64,000 nt of DNA from Icerya purchasi (taxonomy: Eukaryota; Arthropoda; Insecta; Hemiptera; Monophlebidae): contig CM077116.1 in assembly GCA_039619475.1 (NCBI GenBank), positions 151,669,088 through 151,733,087 on the forward strand, read 5' to 3'. Positions 1-9,265 of the stretch are shown here, piece by piece; positions within the stretch are counted from its first letter, which is position 1; every line of letters starts with the position of its first letter. Under the pieces are notes generated by a model, which was not told the origin of the DNA, did not search any database, and saw nothing but the letters and a program-made list of their open reading frames with translations. The position numbers and the translations under genes are program-made.

Positions 1-440
1 AAGGGTAAAATTACAAGACGCTTTTTATTTGTTTTTATAACGAATAAACAGATAGATGAAGCTGACGACCCTACATACCTAAAATATAATTTTTCTAATA
101 AAAAATGTATAGAAATATATTCAACACAATCAACATGTGCAGTCATTAAAAACATTTTCCAACCATCCGGGAAGCGTATTGGAAGGACCTCTAAATTTTT
201 GTTGCGATCAGTATTGAAAAGCAAAGTTGTATGGAAAAAAGCTTTAAATTCATAAATTAGTTACAAAATATTTTGTGTTTTGTGAATATGATTTGGATGA
301 AATTTTGTATTTAGATAAGGTTTTGCCTTTTAAGTTTATCCATATATTTGTATTTCTTTTATTTTTATTTATTTTTCATCCCCCCCCCCGTACGTGCTAC
401 ATCTAACATCTGTGAATTGTAGCGGACCGTATTTAGCGTT
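1..440. other. AT-rich sequence, no gene seen
   Basis: I see no coding exon. Positions 114-186 hold one copy of a dispersed 72-bp repeat listed separately. A C10 run lies near 381-390. The remainder is low-complexity AT-rich sequence. Confidence 0.5.
114..186 (+). repeat. Dispersed repeat, copy 1
   Basis: This 72-bp stretch matches 1075-1147 in the same orientation at roughly 80% identity, without gaps. It includes a shared block around TTTTCCAACCA. The two copies flank about 0.9 kb that contains a truncated LINE tail. It could be part of an old dispersed repeat or a diverged segmental duplication. No ORF is associated. Confidence 0.55.
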
Positions 441-745
441 GTTTTTTTGTTTTTTTTTGTTTTTTTTTTAAATTGGGTTCGTCAACCAATGACCTTCACC
501 CAGAAACAATTAAGGGAAAATGAAAGTTATATAGTGAGGCGATCAGCTATCGCTAATAAGAAGGAAACAATGGAGGGGATAATAAGCGTAGAAGGAAAAA
601 ACAGGATATAACGAGCACAAAAAGGAGCAGGAAGCCCCAGCCCAAGAGACTTATAACAACTGAAAGGTCCTTGATCCGAAACATTAGCGACCGGCAGGAA
701 ATCGAAAGATAGACTGCGAACATTAAGATAAGTGTATCAACCATT
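441..745 (-). mobile_element. 5'-truncated I-like LINE tail (copy I)
   Basis: Minus-strand 3' end of the same retrotransposon lineage as copies C, D, E and F. On the minus strand it ends with the shared block AATTGTTTCTGGGTGAAGG, then GGTTGACGAACCC and an A-rich tail (the T-rich run at 441-470). The upstream 200 bp match the zinc-finger-to-stop region of copies C and D in a decayed reading frame. Only about 0.3 kb is retained, which is ordinary 5' truncation. No convincing target duplication was found. Confidence 0.75.
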
Positions 746-1289
746 TTTTGTACGTTTTTCGTGTTCCGAGTTATTCAGACCTATTCGTATTTTTGTTTCG
801 GTAAATGTGCTTCATCCGCCCGTCCGTTACTCGCATATTATCTATGTGTATTCTTTTTAAAAGTGTGTTCGGTATTTTCGAAACTTTTGGTAATATTGTA
901 TGAATATGTTCACATTTGTGCGATGAGTGTTTTTTTTATATTTCAGTCGTAACAAATATTGTGATTTATTATTTATCTTAGCGAAAAAAAGAAAATTTTA
1001 AAATGCTATAAAAGACTATATATAAAAAGACGTCTATCACTTCGGCTGCTAAATGCCCGTAAAAAACACATAAAAATATATTCATAAAAATCAACGTGTG
1101 CAGGCATTGAAAATGTTTTCCAACCACTCGGAAAGCGAATTCGAAGGCTCAATCTCGTGTGTTTTTAGATTGGCTAAAACGTTTTTATCTTTATTAATAA
1201 ACATTAGTTTGACTGTATCGAACGGATTAGTGTAATATTAATTCAACGTATTACAACTGTGCAACTGCAACGCGTGGCCTGGTCTACTA
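746..1289. other. AT-rich sequence, no gene seen
   Basis: I see no coding exon. The second copy of the 72-bp dispersed repeat lies at 1075-1147. The Helitron described next begins at 1290, directly after an A at 1289. Confidence 0.5.
1075..1147 (+). repeat. Dispersed repeat, copy 2
   Basis: Direct-orientation partner of 114-186, with about 13 mismatches over 72 bp by eye. Its function is unknown. Confidence 0.55.
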
Positions 1290-1965
1290 TCTATATATAT
1301 AAAACAAAGTCGGGTTAGTTACACCATTTATAACTCAAGAATGGCTGGACCGATTTTTATGATCTTTGATTTGTTAAATTTTTCTCCGCTCCGAATGGCA
1401 GAGTACGAAATTTAAAAAAAAATTATGAAGAAAATTCAATTTTTTTTTTGCTGTTTCTGGCTCAAAAGGGGGGTTTAAATAATTTTTTAACCATAATTTT
1501 TTTGAATTTTTATGAAAAGGCTGCAGAGTTTTGTTATATATTTTGAATTTCGCTTTTAAAGGGTTATCTGGTGATGAGTTATGAATTTTTTAAAGGTGAT
1601 TTTTGAGTATTATATATTCTAGACCAGTGGCTCCCAAATTTATTTGGTCTACCGCCCCCTTTCCAGAAAAAATATTACTTAGCGCCCACTGGAAATTATT
1701 TTTTTAAAAATTCTGATAGAAATTGAATAGAAAGATATACATATGTATTTATGTTTCTACCATTTTCGTAAAATATAATAAAGAAAGGTGTAAATTAGAA
1801 AAATTGAACTTTGAAATTATGAAACTATTTATTGAATTTAGAATAGAAAGCTAATACAAAAAAAAGTTAAAACATTCGAAATCATCTTAATGAGAAGAAT
1901 GAACCTGGTGTGCTGCTACCAATTTAGTAATCCTCGGCTCTATTTTCATCAGCAGTAATCTTAAA

Positions 1966-3306
1966 TCACCGCGATTGACTATTTGCAATTGTTTTTTTTT
2001 TTTTTTTTGTTAATAAATTGGTTACCGCACTGAATCCACGTTCCACTAAATATGTTGAAGGAAATGCAATTAAGAAATTTTTAATTACAGCCCATATTTC
2101 AGGATAATCCTTAGGAATCTGCTTTTGCAGCCAGAATTGTTGGTAGCCGCTTTTGAATTTAAATTTCAATTCATCATTTGTAGTTACTTCCATCAGTTCT
2201 CCTTGTAACTGTGAAGATTCTTCTGTGTTTGCACTTGAAAAAGGATCCAAAATCCAATCACGTATGTTCATTTTCAAAATATCATCAAATCGTTGATTAA
2301 AATCTGAATGGAGAGCTCCAAGTGCTCACAATAAGAAATTATGTCTTCATCTTTTTTTTCTGCTTCTGATAAATTTGGGAACTGGCTGAATTCCGCTCGT
2401 CCAAAGTTTCGTTTATGCAGAAGAAGTTTTGTCACAAATGCAGAAATAACAGATTTTGTTTTTATTAAATTAACTTCATCATTTTGAAACTGAAGATTGC
2501 TTTTATTAAATTTTTGAAACAGGTCTGAAAGTAAGCGATTTCACTTTTGGATTTAATTAAATTGGATCGTAAAGCACCATTTTTATCTTTCAAGAACTCC
2601 AGCACTGAGTTAAACAGTTGATAAAGCCTATCTAAACAGTCACCCTTTGACAACCAACGAACTTCTGTATAAAGAGTAGCAAACGATTAAACTCTTCATC
2701 GTTTTCAATACAAAGCTGTTTAAATAATTTGTCATTCAATGATTTTCTTCTGATTGTGTTGATAGCTTTAATTACATATTGTAATGAATTATGTAGGCGT
2801 GCACTTCAATTTTTGGCAACTAGATGTTGACGATAGATGATACAGTGTACTGTGAATGCATTCGGCACCTCCTTTTTTAAATATGCCAGAAACCTCTGAG
2901 CGCCCTACCATCGCTGGTACACCAACTGTAACTATTGATAAGATATTACTCAGAGGTATTTCTTTTTCTTTAAAAAACTCATCCAATGCATGAAATATTG
3001 ATTCTCCTTTAGTATCAGTTTGCAAATATTTTTCAAATAATAATTCTTGGCAAATTTGTTCTTCCTTTGTGAACCGTACGTATGCTAAAAATAAAGATTC
3101 ATTTCCTGGCAAAGTTGACACATCAAGTTGAATAGAAAACCGAAAGGTTTTTAAATATCCACACAATGAATCTTCAACATCTTAAGCCATTTCATCAATT
3201 CTTCTTTTCACTGTATTATTGCTCAACGAAATTTTCTTGATAATATCAGATACTGGCTTGTGTAGCACAGTACGTATAACTTCACTTATAGCCGGTATAA
3301 TTAGTT
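1966..3306 (-). pseudogene. hAT transposase, C-terminal two thirds (broken)
   Basis: Three blocks of ZBED5/SCAND3-like transposase are visible in order on the minus strand. The RNase H-like core at about 3306-2789 includes LQLDEST-like IQLDVSTLPGNE and TVGVPAM. A middle block near 2690-2465 has TEVRWLSKGDCLDRL. The C-terminal hAT dimerisation block at 2277-1966 contains YLVERGFSAVTNLLT. The family motif is normally TDGAPAM; here the catalytic Asp is Val. A TAA stop lies just before DVEDSLCGYL (about 3183), and frame changes occur near 2860 and 2690. The N-terminal part is at 7592-7937 beyond the inserted LINE. The motif order is strong evidence for the family; inactivity follows from the visible lesions. 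Confidence 0.88.
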
Positions 3307-3504
3307 GTTTTTTTTTTACCCCCCCTTGGGTTTGCTAAAAGAGTATTAGCCCAGCAAAAAGGAATAGATACATGGAATAGAATAGAAATTATATTTTTAT
3401 TCTGTCGACAATGGAATCAAGGAACACCCCTAGGACAGGAACAACAGAGATAGTAGGTAGAGAAAGAACATAAGAGGCGTTGAAAGGAGCAGGAAGACCA
3501 AGCT

Positions 3505-5613
3505 TTAAAAGATGACAATAAAGTAACTCACGCTCGCGAGATAAACCGGAGCACTCGAAGAGCACGTGATTCGCAGTGAACCTTCAGGATCCAATAGACA
3601 AAAAGGAGATGCAGCTAAAGAGAAGCGATTTAGTGAAGAAGGAAGGAGACTATGCGAGAAACGGAGGCGAGATAATTTAGTAATTATGGACCGATGCAAA
3701 CTGGGAAACTCATAGAACCAAGGACGAGGGGGAGGAACAGGATTAATCAAGAGATAAAAGGAATTAGGATTAGCGAAAAGAGATACATAAACAGAATGCC
3801 TAAGATGGCAGGATTTAGTTGGAAGAAGAATATTGTGTGCTCGAACCCTACTAATAAAATTCCCATTGGAAACAGCAGCTTTAGCAAGGAGGTCGACGGC
3901 TACATTTCCATCAATGCCTGCATGTCCTGGAATCCAAAGAAAGTCAATCTGGGTACACGTCGATGAGGATAGATCATGAAGAAGAGAACGAATAGAAAGG
4001 ATAATAGCATCAGTGAAAGGAGAAAGGGAAGGTGGAGATAGCGCTAGAAGAACACTTAAAGAATCAGAAACAATAAGGAATTTGGAAGAACTTGCAGAAG
4101 AGGAAATATAAATAATGGCTTGTAGAATGGCAACAGATTCTGCAGTAAAGACAGAACAAAAGGACGGAAGTCTAAAAGACCGAGAATGAAAGAACTGAGG
4201 GCACAAGAATGCCGCCCCAACTCCGATCGAGCTGTTCGATCCGTCAGTAAAAATTAAAGAGTGATCACGGAATAGAGAGTTTATTGTATTATTAAATTCC
4301 ATACTGACGATATGAGAGGGAGATGATTTACGGAAGCATGGCATGAAGATGATATTTGGTGGCTTTAACAATTTGGAATAGACGTAAGAAAAAAATGGAA
4401 GCTTGTGATGAGGAATGACAAAAGGGGAAAATTTAGAAAGGCGAAACGATATATGAGATAGTATAGGAATTTTATTGGAGGAAAAACGCCAGTGACGAAG
4501 GATAAAAGAATAAGAGGTACTGATATTTGACGAGGAAGTGGAAAAACGTTTAATGAGAAAGCGATAACCCAAATAAGATCTTCGGATGAACAGAGGACAG
4601 ATATTGGATTCAGATAGAATGGCTGGGATAGGAGATGACCTCAGAGCTCCGAGACAAAGCCGAAGGCAACTGTTTTGGAGACGATCTAATTTGTAGAGAA
4701 CGGATTTGGAAGCGTTGCCATATAAGAAGCTGCAATAATCCAATCTAGAGCGTATGAGAGATTTATACAACATTATTAACACAGAAGGATCGCCTCCCCG
4801 TCTCGTAGGTGAGAGAGCTTTAAGAAGGTTTAAGACTTTAAGCGAGGAAGCATATAAATGGCTGATATGATCATGGAAAGACAGACGCGGGGATAAAGTG
4901 ATACCCAGATAACGAAAAGAACTGACTATTGGAATGGAATGATTTTTTAGATTTATTTCAAATGAGCCCGGGTTGTAAGGTCGAAGGGTGAAGACTACAG
5001 CTGCTGATTTTGGGGCGGAAATGAAGAGATGAATGTTAGAAAGGGCCTCTTCTAGAGTACTTAAGGAGCTGTTTAGTTCCTCATTGGCAACTACAAGATT
5101 ACGGGAAGAAGAGTAAACAAGGATATCATCTGCAAAAAATAAAGTTTTGGATTTTAAGGAGAGAAAACCAATTTTGGAAACATGTAAATTAAATAAAGTA
5201 GGGCTAAGGCAAGAACCTTGCGGAAGGCCCTGGAAGACCTTCCTTGAGGCGAAAAAGGAAGGAGCAGAAAGGAGGAGAGTTCTACATTGAAAAAGATTTA
5301 TAATTAGAAAGGATATGGATGCAGGGATATTTAAAGACATCATAACGTTTTTGAGCGTGGGAAGATGGACGCTTTCGTATGCACTGGCTACATCAATAAA
5401 AGCTGCAATTCTGAATTCTTTGGAGATAAATGATTTGTAAATGTCAGCAAGGAAAAGACTGATACAATCTGGAGGGCCTAAGCCAGGACGAAAACCAAAC
5501 TGGTTGTCTGGAAGCAAGTTATTGTGTTCCAGCCACCAGACCAGCCGTTTGTTAAGCATGCTCTCAAAGAGTTTTCTCAGGCAAGAAGCTAAAGAAATGG
5601 GCCGAAAGGCAGC
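3505..5613 (-). pseudogene. LINE copy A ORF2: RT plus RNase H, missing endonuclease
   Basis: The frame is open for over 680 codons. Numbering from the Met at 5559, RT motif A is FIDVASAYE (Asp56), motif B is QGLPQG (110-115) and the catalytic box is FADD (142-145). The RNase H carries the full set Asp439 (TDGS), Glu474, Asp499, His546 and Asp556. Upstream in frame is FRPISLASCLRKLFES, the usual RT entry block. The endonuclease and first RT block are deleted, joining this region directly to ORF1. Near 3575 a frameshift after LDPEGSL throws the C-terminal zinc finger out of frame; HVLFECSGLSRERE is readable in another frame. Conserved catalytic residues suggest a fairly recent insertion, but the copy cannot make a complete ORF2 protein. 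Confidence 0.85.
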
Positions 5614-5619
5614 GTAAAA

Positions 5620-6282
5620 TCATGGCTTACGAAAACGTGTCCTATAATGAAGCTGGTCTTGAAAAACAGGACACTGTCTATCGGTGGCTAAATGATTACC
5701 CTTGCAGTTGAGGCATTTAGAATCTGACGGCTGCGGAGCTGAACAAGAATCCAAGGAATGCAACTCATTACATTTAGGACAACGTGGTTTACTGCGACAA
5801 AACTTGTCGGTGTGGCCAAAACGAAAACAAGCTCGGCATTGGATAGGAGGTCTTACGCTGGGTTCCACTGCACAACGAAGATGAAAAAAATGAACATAAC
5901 TGGGAAGGAAAGGTGATTTGAATTTAATTTCAATTAGGGGAATTGGACGAAATTTATCGCCATCTCTTTTCTTGAGTCGTCGAATTGAAGCTACCGGCAC
6001 TTCCGCTGAAATATCTTCCAATAATTCTTCTTCGGTAATATCTACAGGTACATTACGAATAATGCCAAAAGAGAACAATAGATTATTAGGAATAAAGGCC
6101 TTAAAGTCATTTTTATTAAGGAAGTCAGAATCAAGAAGAAAATTATTTGCTGAGCTAATATCGCTAAAAAAGAGTCTAAGTCTATTACTGTCCGCTCGGA
6201 GGATTTCTGTGATTGATTTAGCTCTATTATAGAGAATTTTAGCAGCAGCAAATGGATGTAAATTTCCTATATTAAGCTCAGA
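5620..6282 (-). pseudogene. LINE copy A ORF1, C-terminal part with zinc knuckles
   Basis: Gag-like nucleic-acid-binding protein of the retrotransposon. Reading from LSELNIGNLHPFAAAKIL it runs through an RRM-like region (GIIRNVPVDITEEELLE) to three CCHC zinc knuckles: CRACFRFGHTDKFC, CPKCNELHSLDSC and CLNCKGNHLATDRQC. It ends at RTRFRKP-stop beside the internal deletion junction, so the native C terminus is probably missing. The N-terminal part is at 7077-7291 on the other side of the inserted LINE B. The frame is open throughout this piece, with no methionine at its start because the true start is at 7291. Confidence 0.85.
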
Positions 6283-7047
6283 GAGCGATTGCAGTATAAT
6301 GTGTATTTTCTTTTTACAGAGCCTACATCACAGAAAGTCCTGCTGGTATCTGATTCATCCGCGGCCTTATTGACAATTTCTAATCCCCTCACCAAACATC
6401 CTGTAGCAATTCGAACCCAGCAGGTATTATACGAACTTATTAAGAGACAGTGCTCCGTATCCTTTCTGTGGGCGCCCAGCCATGCAGGGATTCCTGGAAA
6501 TGAACGCGTCGATACATCCGCCCGAGCAGAAATATATTGCCCCTCGCCTAGTAACAGCCCACCTCCACCTTATCTCTCGAACATAATCTTGAATAATCTC
6601 ACGTCCTTATGGAAAACCCATTGGTCCTCGTGTCAGACTTTCTCGAGGTTAATTAAACCCTCAACGGAACCATGGTGGCCAGAAAAAAGCATCTCCCGCA
6701 GAGATTTCTGTACACTTAGCCGCTTGCGCATAGGCCATACGGCCATGTCGCATAATTTTATTTTGCAAAGAACCCCCTCTCCTACGAATTGTCCTTTCTG
6801 TGGCCAAGATGTTGCTCCCTCAACTCCTCATATACTATGCGACTGTCCAGCATTATCACCTCACCGGCCCCTTTCAATTAATAACAAAACAGTCACCAAC
6901 ATTCTTGAGAATTCCCCCGATGCAATTTTATCCATAACACAATTTATCAGAACTAGCGGAATAATCAGATATCTATAAAAAGAAACTGCGCATCTTCGTA
7001 CTGTAATAGCCACAGCAGTTAAACACGGTACAGGATGTTGCTTTCAC

Positions 7048-7076
<29 letters not shown>
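6283..7076 (+). mobile_element. LINE copy B, 3' end only, inserted in copy A ORF1
   Basis: 5'-truncated retrotransposon in the opposite orientation to its host LINE. It ends in a run of about 28 A at 7049-7076. An approximate target duplication is visible (CTCAGA near 6277 and CTAAGA at 7077, one mismatch). It carries the RNase H and C-terminal zinc-finger part of a LINE family distinct from copy A: the amino-acid sequence and 3' UTR differ. It splits copy A ORF1 between SGSNNNNNLS and LSELNIGN. Confidence 0.85.
6289..6978 (+). pseudogene. LINE copy B ORF2 C terminus: RNase H and zinc finger
   Basis: About 215 codons are open in one frame. The RNase H half shows KVLLVSDSSAALLTI (third acidic residue) and FLWAPSHAGIPGNERVD (His and final Asp). 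A C-terminal CCHC finger follows: CPFCGQDVAPSTPHILCDCP. The first two acidic residues of RNase H and all of RT lie 5' of the truncation point, so no active enzyme is possible. Stop at 6976-6978, then about 70 nt of 3' UTR and poly(A). The first Met is only the first available one, not a native start. Confidence 0.8.
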
Positions 7077-7078
<2 letters not shown>

Positions 7079-7291
7079 AAGATTATTATTATTATTACTG
7101 CCAGAAAGTTTTGATAAATCAGATTCTGATAGTCGCAGATCTTTGCTAGGGATCGACGCGACCGGTGAAAGGGGACCGGTTGGTTTACGCTTGGTTGAAG
7201 CGTCCATGTCCATTTGAAGGGTTAAATTCGTTTTTGCCGGTTTAGTATCTTTGACGGAGGCCGCAGGGCGGCCCCCACTAGACGTACTCAT
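7077..7291 (-). pseudogene. LINE copy A ORF1, N-terminal part
   Basis: Begins MSTSSGGRPAASVKDTKPAK at 7291 and runs through a Ser/Lys/Pro-rich, probably disordered region to SGSNNNNN. It is then cut by LINE B (poly(A) of B read as poly-T on this strand). The start fits: it is the first ATG after a 300-nt leader, and the frame rejoins the zinc-knuckle part at 6282. The N-terminal Ser/Asn-rich tract is typical of I-like ORF1 proteins. Confidence 0.75.
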
Positions 7292-7591
7292 CGGTTAATC
7301 CAAAAAAAGTGGGAGGAGAAAAAAAGAAATAAATAAATGATAGTAAAAGAAAGACAAATTAAAAAATAATAAAATAGAATAAAATAAATAAATAAAAATA
7401 AATACTGTTCGAAATAACACGTGTTACTCTTCGAAATAAAATCAAATCTATGTATGAATAGAGAAGATTGAGCGTATTATAAATAAACAAAAGAAACGAT
7501 CTCACCGATATCCCGATAACAATGCGAGCTGATAATCCGGACAAGAACGCGAGCAAACAAGAGATAACGCACGATTCTTTAAATATCCTTC
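7292..7591 (-). promoter_or_regulatory. 5' leader of LINE copy A (probable internal promoter)
   Basis: 300 bp lie between the 5' target duplication and the ORF1 ATG. Non-LTR elements with full 5' ends carry an internal promoter here. I see no specific core-promoter motif I would defend, so the role is inferred from position. The pyrimidine-rich 3' half shows no ORF of interest. Confidence 0.4.
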
Positions 7592-7937
7592 TATAATTAG
7601 TTCTTCACCAATAGTATGAGGTTTTCCTGATTTGGCAATCGTTAACGAAATATTGTAAGAAACATTGTACGGTTGCGGTTGAAAAGAGTTTTGCCAATGC
7701 TGGTTGCTTGATAAATTTTTCTTTTAGTGTTCGAAAATAAGATAAATTCTTATTTTTTTTATCACTATGAATTTAAGTCAAATATTCTTGTAGTCTGGAA
7801 GGCTTCATAGCTTCGTTTGATAAAACTTTCTGGCAAATCAGGCACATTAGTAATGTATTGTTTACAGGTGACTGAATAAAGCCACATTTCAAATATTCGA
7901 TATTATATTGTCTACATTTTTTCTCTGGTTGAGACAT
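7592..7937 (-). pseudogene. hAT transposase, N-terminal part (zf-BED-like)
   Basis: Starts MSQPEKKCRQYNIEYLKCGF at 7937. A BED-finger-like block follows (CLICQKVLSNEAMKPSRLQ, with LSNEAMKPS being a family signature), then YFRTLKEKF. A second frame continues with IAKSGKPHTIGEELI, ending where LINE A is inserted. After the LINE it resumes with LIIPAISEVIRTVLHK at 3305. A stop (YLT-stop, about 7778) and a frame change near 7670 break it. The match to the ZBED5/SCAND3-like hAT group is by remembered motifs, not by search. Confidence 0.85.
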
Positions 7938-8666
7938 TATTAACTGTAGAAAAAATAAAATTTTTATGAAGGCATTTTTAATTAATATTTTTTTTTTTGT
8001 AATTTTTTAAAATATTTTTGTAAAAAACAAACTAAAATAAATACTAGTGAAATAAATAAATATGATATTATTAATTGTAAAGCGCATATAATTATTACAA
8101 AATAAATAAATAATACTCACCAATTATAGTCGCACTATTTGTTAGTTAACTTTATCTTGTCACAATATCACAACAATCTAACTTACGAGTTATATTTCGC
8201 GTAGTAATTACGGGAAATCTCCTGATTCATAGCGTGCTCCGAAATCTGCTGGTAGTACTGACAGTGGCCCGTACTACCGCTGCCGTTCCAGGCTTTGGCC
8301 TTGCGATCGACCAATCGCACGAGTGGCAGTTACCCGCAGCAATGTTCTTAGTGCTCACGTGTTTTAGAACGGCAACTCAGTGGCGGCACCACATGAACAG
8401 TAGCAGTGCGCGATTTCATATACCTCAATGCAAGTGAGGCAGTATGCGGGAACCGAGCCAACGTCCAGTACGTTGTTCAAAGAAAAATTAAGCGTTATGA
8501 GCAGAATACATAAATAAGTTTTTCTAAATCTTCTCTTCTTTCTTTTATACTTTCACTGTTCTTTTGCAGTTATTCAACGCCCCCAAATGCACCTGTAGCC
8601 ATTACCGCCCCCCTGGATCTCTGAGCACCCACCAGGGGGCGGTGGCATCTACTTTGGCAATCACTG
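7938..8666 (-). promoter_or_regulatory. 5' region of the hAT, with GC-rich block
   Basis: Untranslated 5' side of the hAT transposase. The half next to the ATG is very AT-rich. From about 8210 to 8470 the base composition jumps to GC-rich, with a perfect 8-bp inverted repeat (GGTAGTAC at 8251-8258, GTACTACC at 8271-8278), a CCAAT box on the + strand near 8311 and CACGTG near 8357. Placement upstream of the transposase suggests the element's promoter; this is inference. I do not regard the short open frame at 8234-8437 on the + strand as a gene. Confidence 0.45.
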
Positions 8667-8861
8667 TTCTAGACGGTTTTCTGTCGCCTAGAGTAATTGC
8701 TCAGCTAAAAGTTGTAAATTGTCATAGATAGAAGTTTAATTGTAATTTATGATCCAATTCTGATAAGTCAAACCGTTCCCGAGCTCTATTGTATAATTGA
8801 ATATTTTTGTCGTTTCTGAACCATCTTATTCGGATTATTCCGTACATTATATGTGCACGAA

Positions 8862-9090
8862 ATCCTAAAAAGCGGTATAAATTTACTTTAAGAAATAAAA
8901 TTACTTTAGAAACACGTTTTTTCGTGTATAGCTCATCATCAGCTAACTGCACAGAGTACACACTTTATTAAAAAGTATATAAATTGAGTGTGTACTATGT
9001 GTTGTTAGCTGATGATATAGCCCGAAAAAGCATGTTTCCAAAAAGTAGTTTATTTTAATTTTTTAAAGCAAATTTATACTGATTTTTGTT
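8862..9090. repeat. Imperfect palindrome inside the Helitron
   Basis: Arms of about 100 bp (8862-8965 and 8985-9090) are reverse complements at about 80-85% identity with a 19-bp loop. Matching blocks include CATCATCAGCTAAC against GTTAGCTGATGAT. It lies in the 3' half of the Helitron, beyond the hAT insertion. It could be a captured foldback MITE or a structural part of the Helitron family. Confidence 0.7.
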
Positions 9091-9265
9091 ATTAAGGGGA
9101 ATCTTGCTGCCACGTGAATTAATTTATTTCAATGTAATTAAAATACTTTTCATTTTGATTTTTGTACATTTATTGTACTTAATTAATTTTGAGTAATAAT
9201 TGCTGATAAGTTAACGCAATATTTATTGGTTCTGGGGCGGTACGAAGTTTGCCGAGTCAGCTAGT

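Larger units (their letters stand above)
3307..7591 (-). mobile_element. I-like LINE copy A (5' end 7591, 3' end 3307)
   Basis: Non-LTR retrotransposon flanked by a perfect 11-bp target duplication TATAATTAGTT (3296-3306 and 7592-7602), inserted into the hAT transposase. On the minus strand the order is a 300-bp 5' leader (7591-7292), ORF1 with three zinc knuckles, part of ORF2 with RT and RNase H, a short 3' UTR and a tail of G7, T and A11 at 3307-3325. A second LINE (about 6283-7076) interrupts ORF1. An internal deletion at about 5615-5640 removes the end of ORF1, the endonuclease and the start of RT. The 5' end is complete or nearly so. Three-knuckle ORF1 plus RNase H places it in the broad I/LOA/jockey superfamily; the clade is not settled. 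Confidence 0.9.
1625..8666 (-). mobile_element. hAT transposon, ZBED5/SCAND3-like, interrupted
   Basis: Imperfect terminal inverted repeats: the left end starts CAGTGGCTCCCAAATTTATT and the right end reads CAGTGATTGCCAAAGTAGAT on the other strand. Both run into a CCGCCCCC stretch. The element is flanked by a perfect 8-bp duplication TTCTAGAC at 1617-1624 and 8667-8674, as expected for hAT. The transposase is on the minus strand, from an ATG at 7937 towards 1966, and is split by a LINE inserted at 3307-7591. Excluding that insert the element is about 2.75 kb. The transposase carries stops, frameshifts and a lost catalytic residue, so the copy is dead. Confidence 0.93.
1290..9265 (+). mobile_element. 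Non-autonomous Helitron with a hAT inserted in it
   Basis: The 5' end is TC followed by an AT-rich run (TCTATATATATAAAA at 1290) and a block containing AAGAATGGCTGGACCGATTT, which is characteristic of short insect Helitrons. The 3' end is CTAGT at 9261-9265. A short GC hairpin precedes it (CGGTA at 9238-9242 pairing with TGCCG at 9250-9254, including a G-T pair). The element sits between A (1289) and T (9266), the expected Helitron target. With the internal hAT removed, only about 0.93 kb belongs to the Helitron, so no Rep/helicase is encoded and it needs a trans-acting source. A large palindrome lies inside at 8862-9090. Confidence 0.85.

Noticed and set aside
3307..3325. G7/A11 tail of LINE copy A as a quadruplex or regulatory element
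   Set aside because: It is simply the non-templated 3' tail next to the target duplication; a single G run cannot form a quadruplex by itself.
3694..3966. Open frame of 90 codons on the + strand
   Set aside because: Antisense shadow of the RNase H region of LINE copy A ORF2, which has a much longer frame with catalytic motifs.
8234..8437. 67-codon open frame in the GC-rich block
   Set aside because: Short, no motif, in the hAT 5' region on the opposite strand; more likely regulatory sequence.
1290..9265. Search for a Helitron Rep/helicase
   Set aside because: Only about 0.93 kb of true Helitron sequence exists once the hAT is removed; nothing resembling a Rep HUH motif or helicase is present, so the element is non-autonomous.
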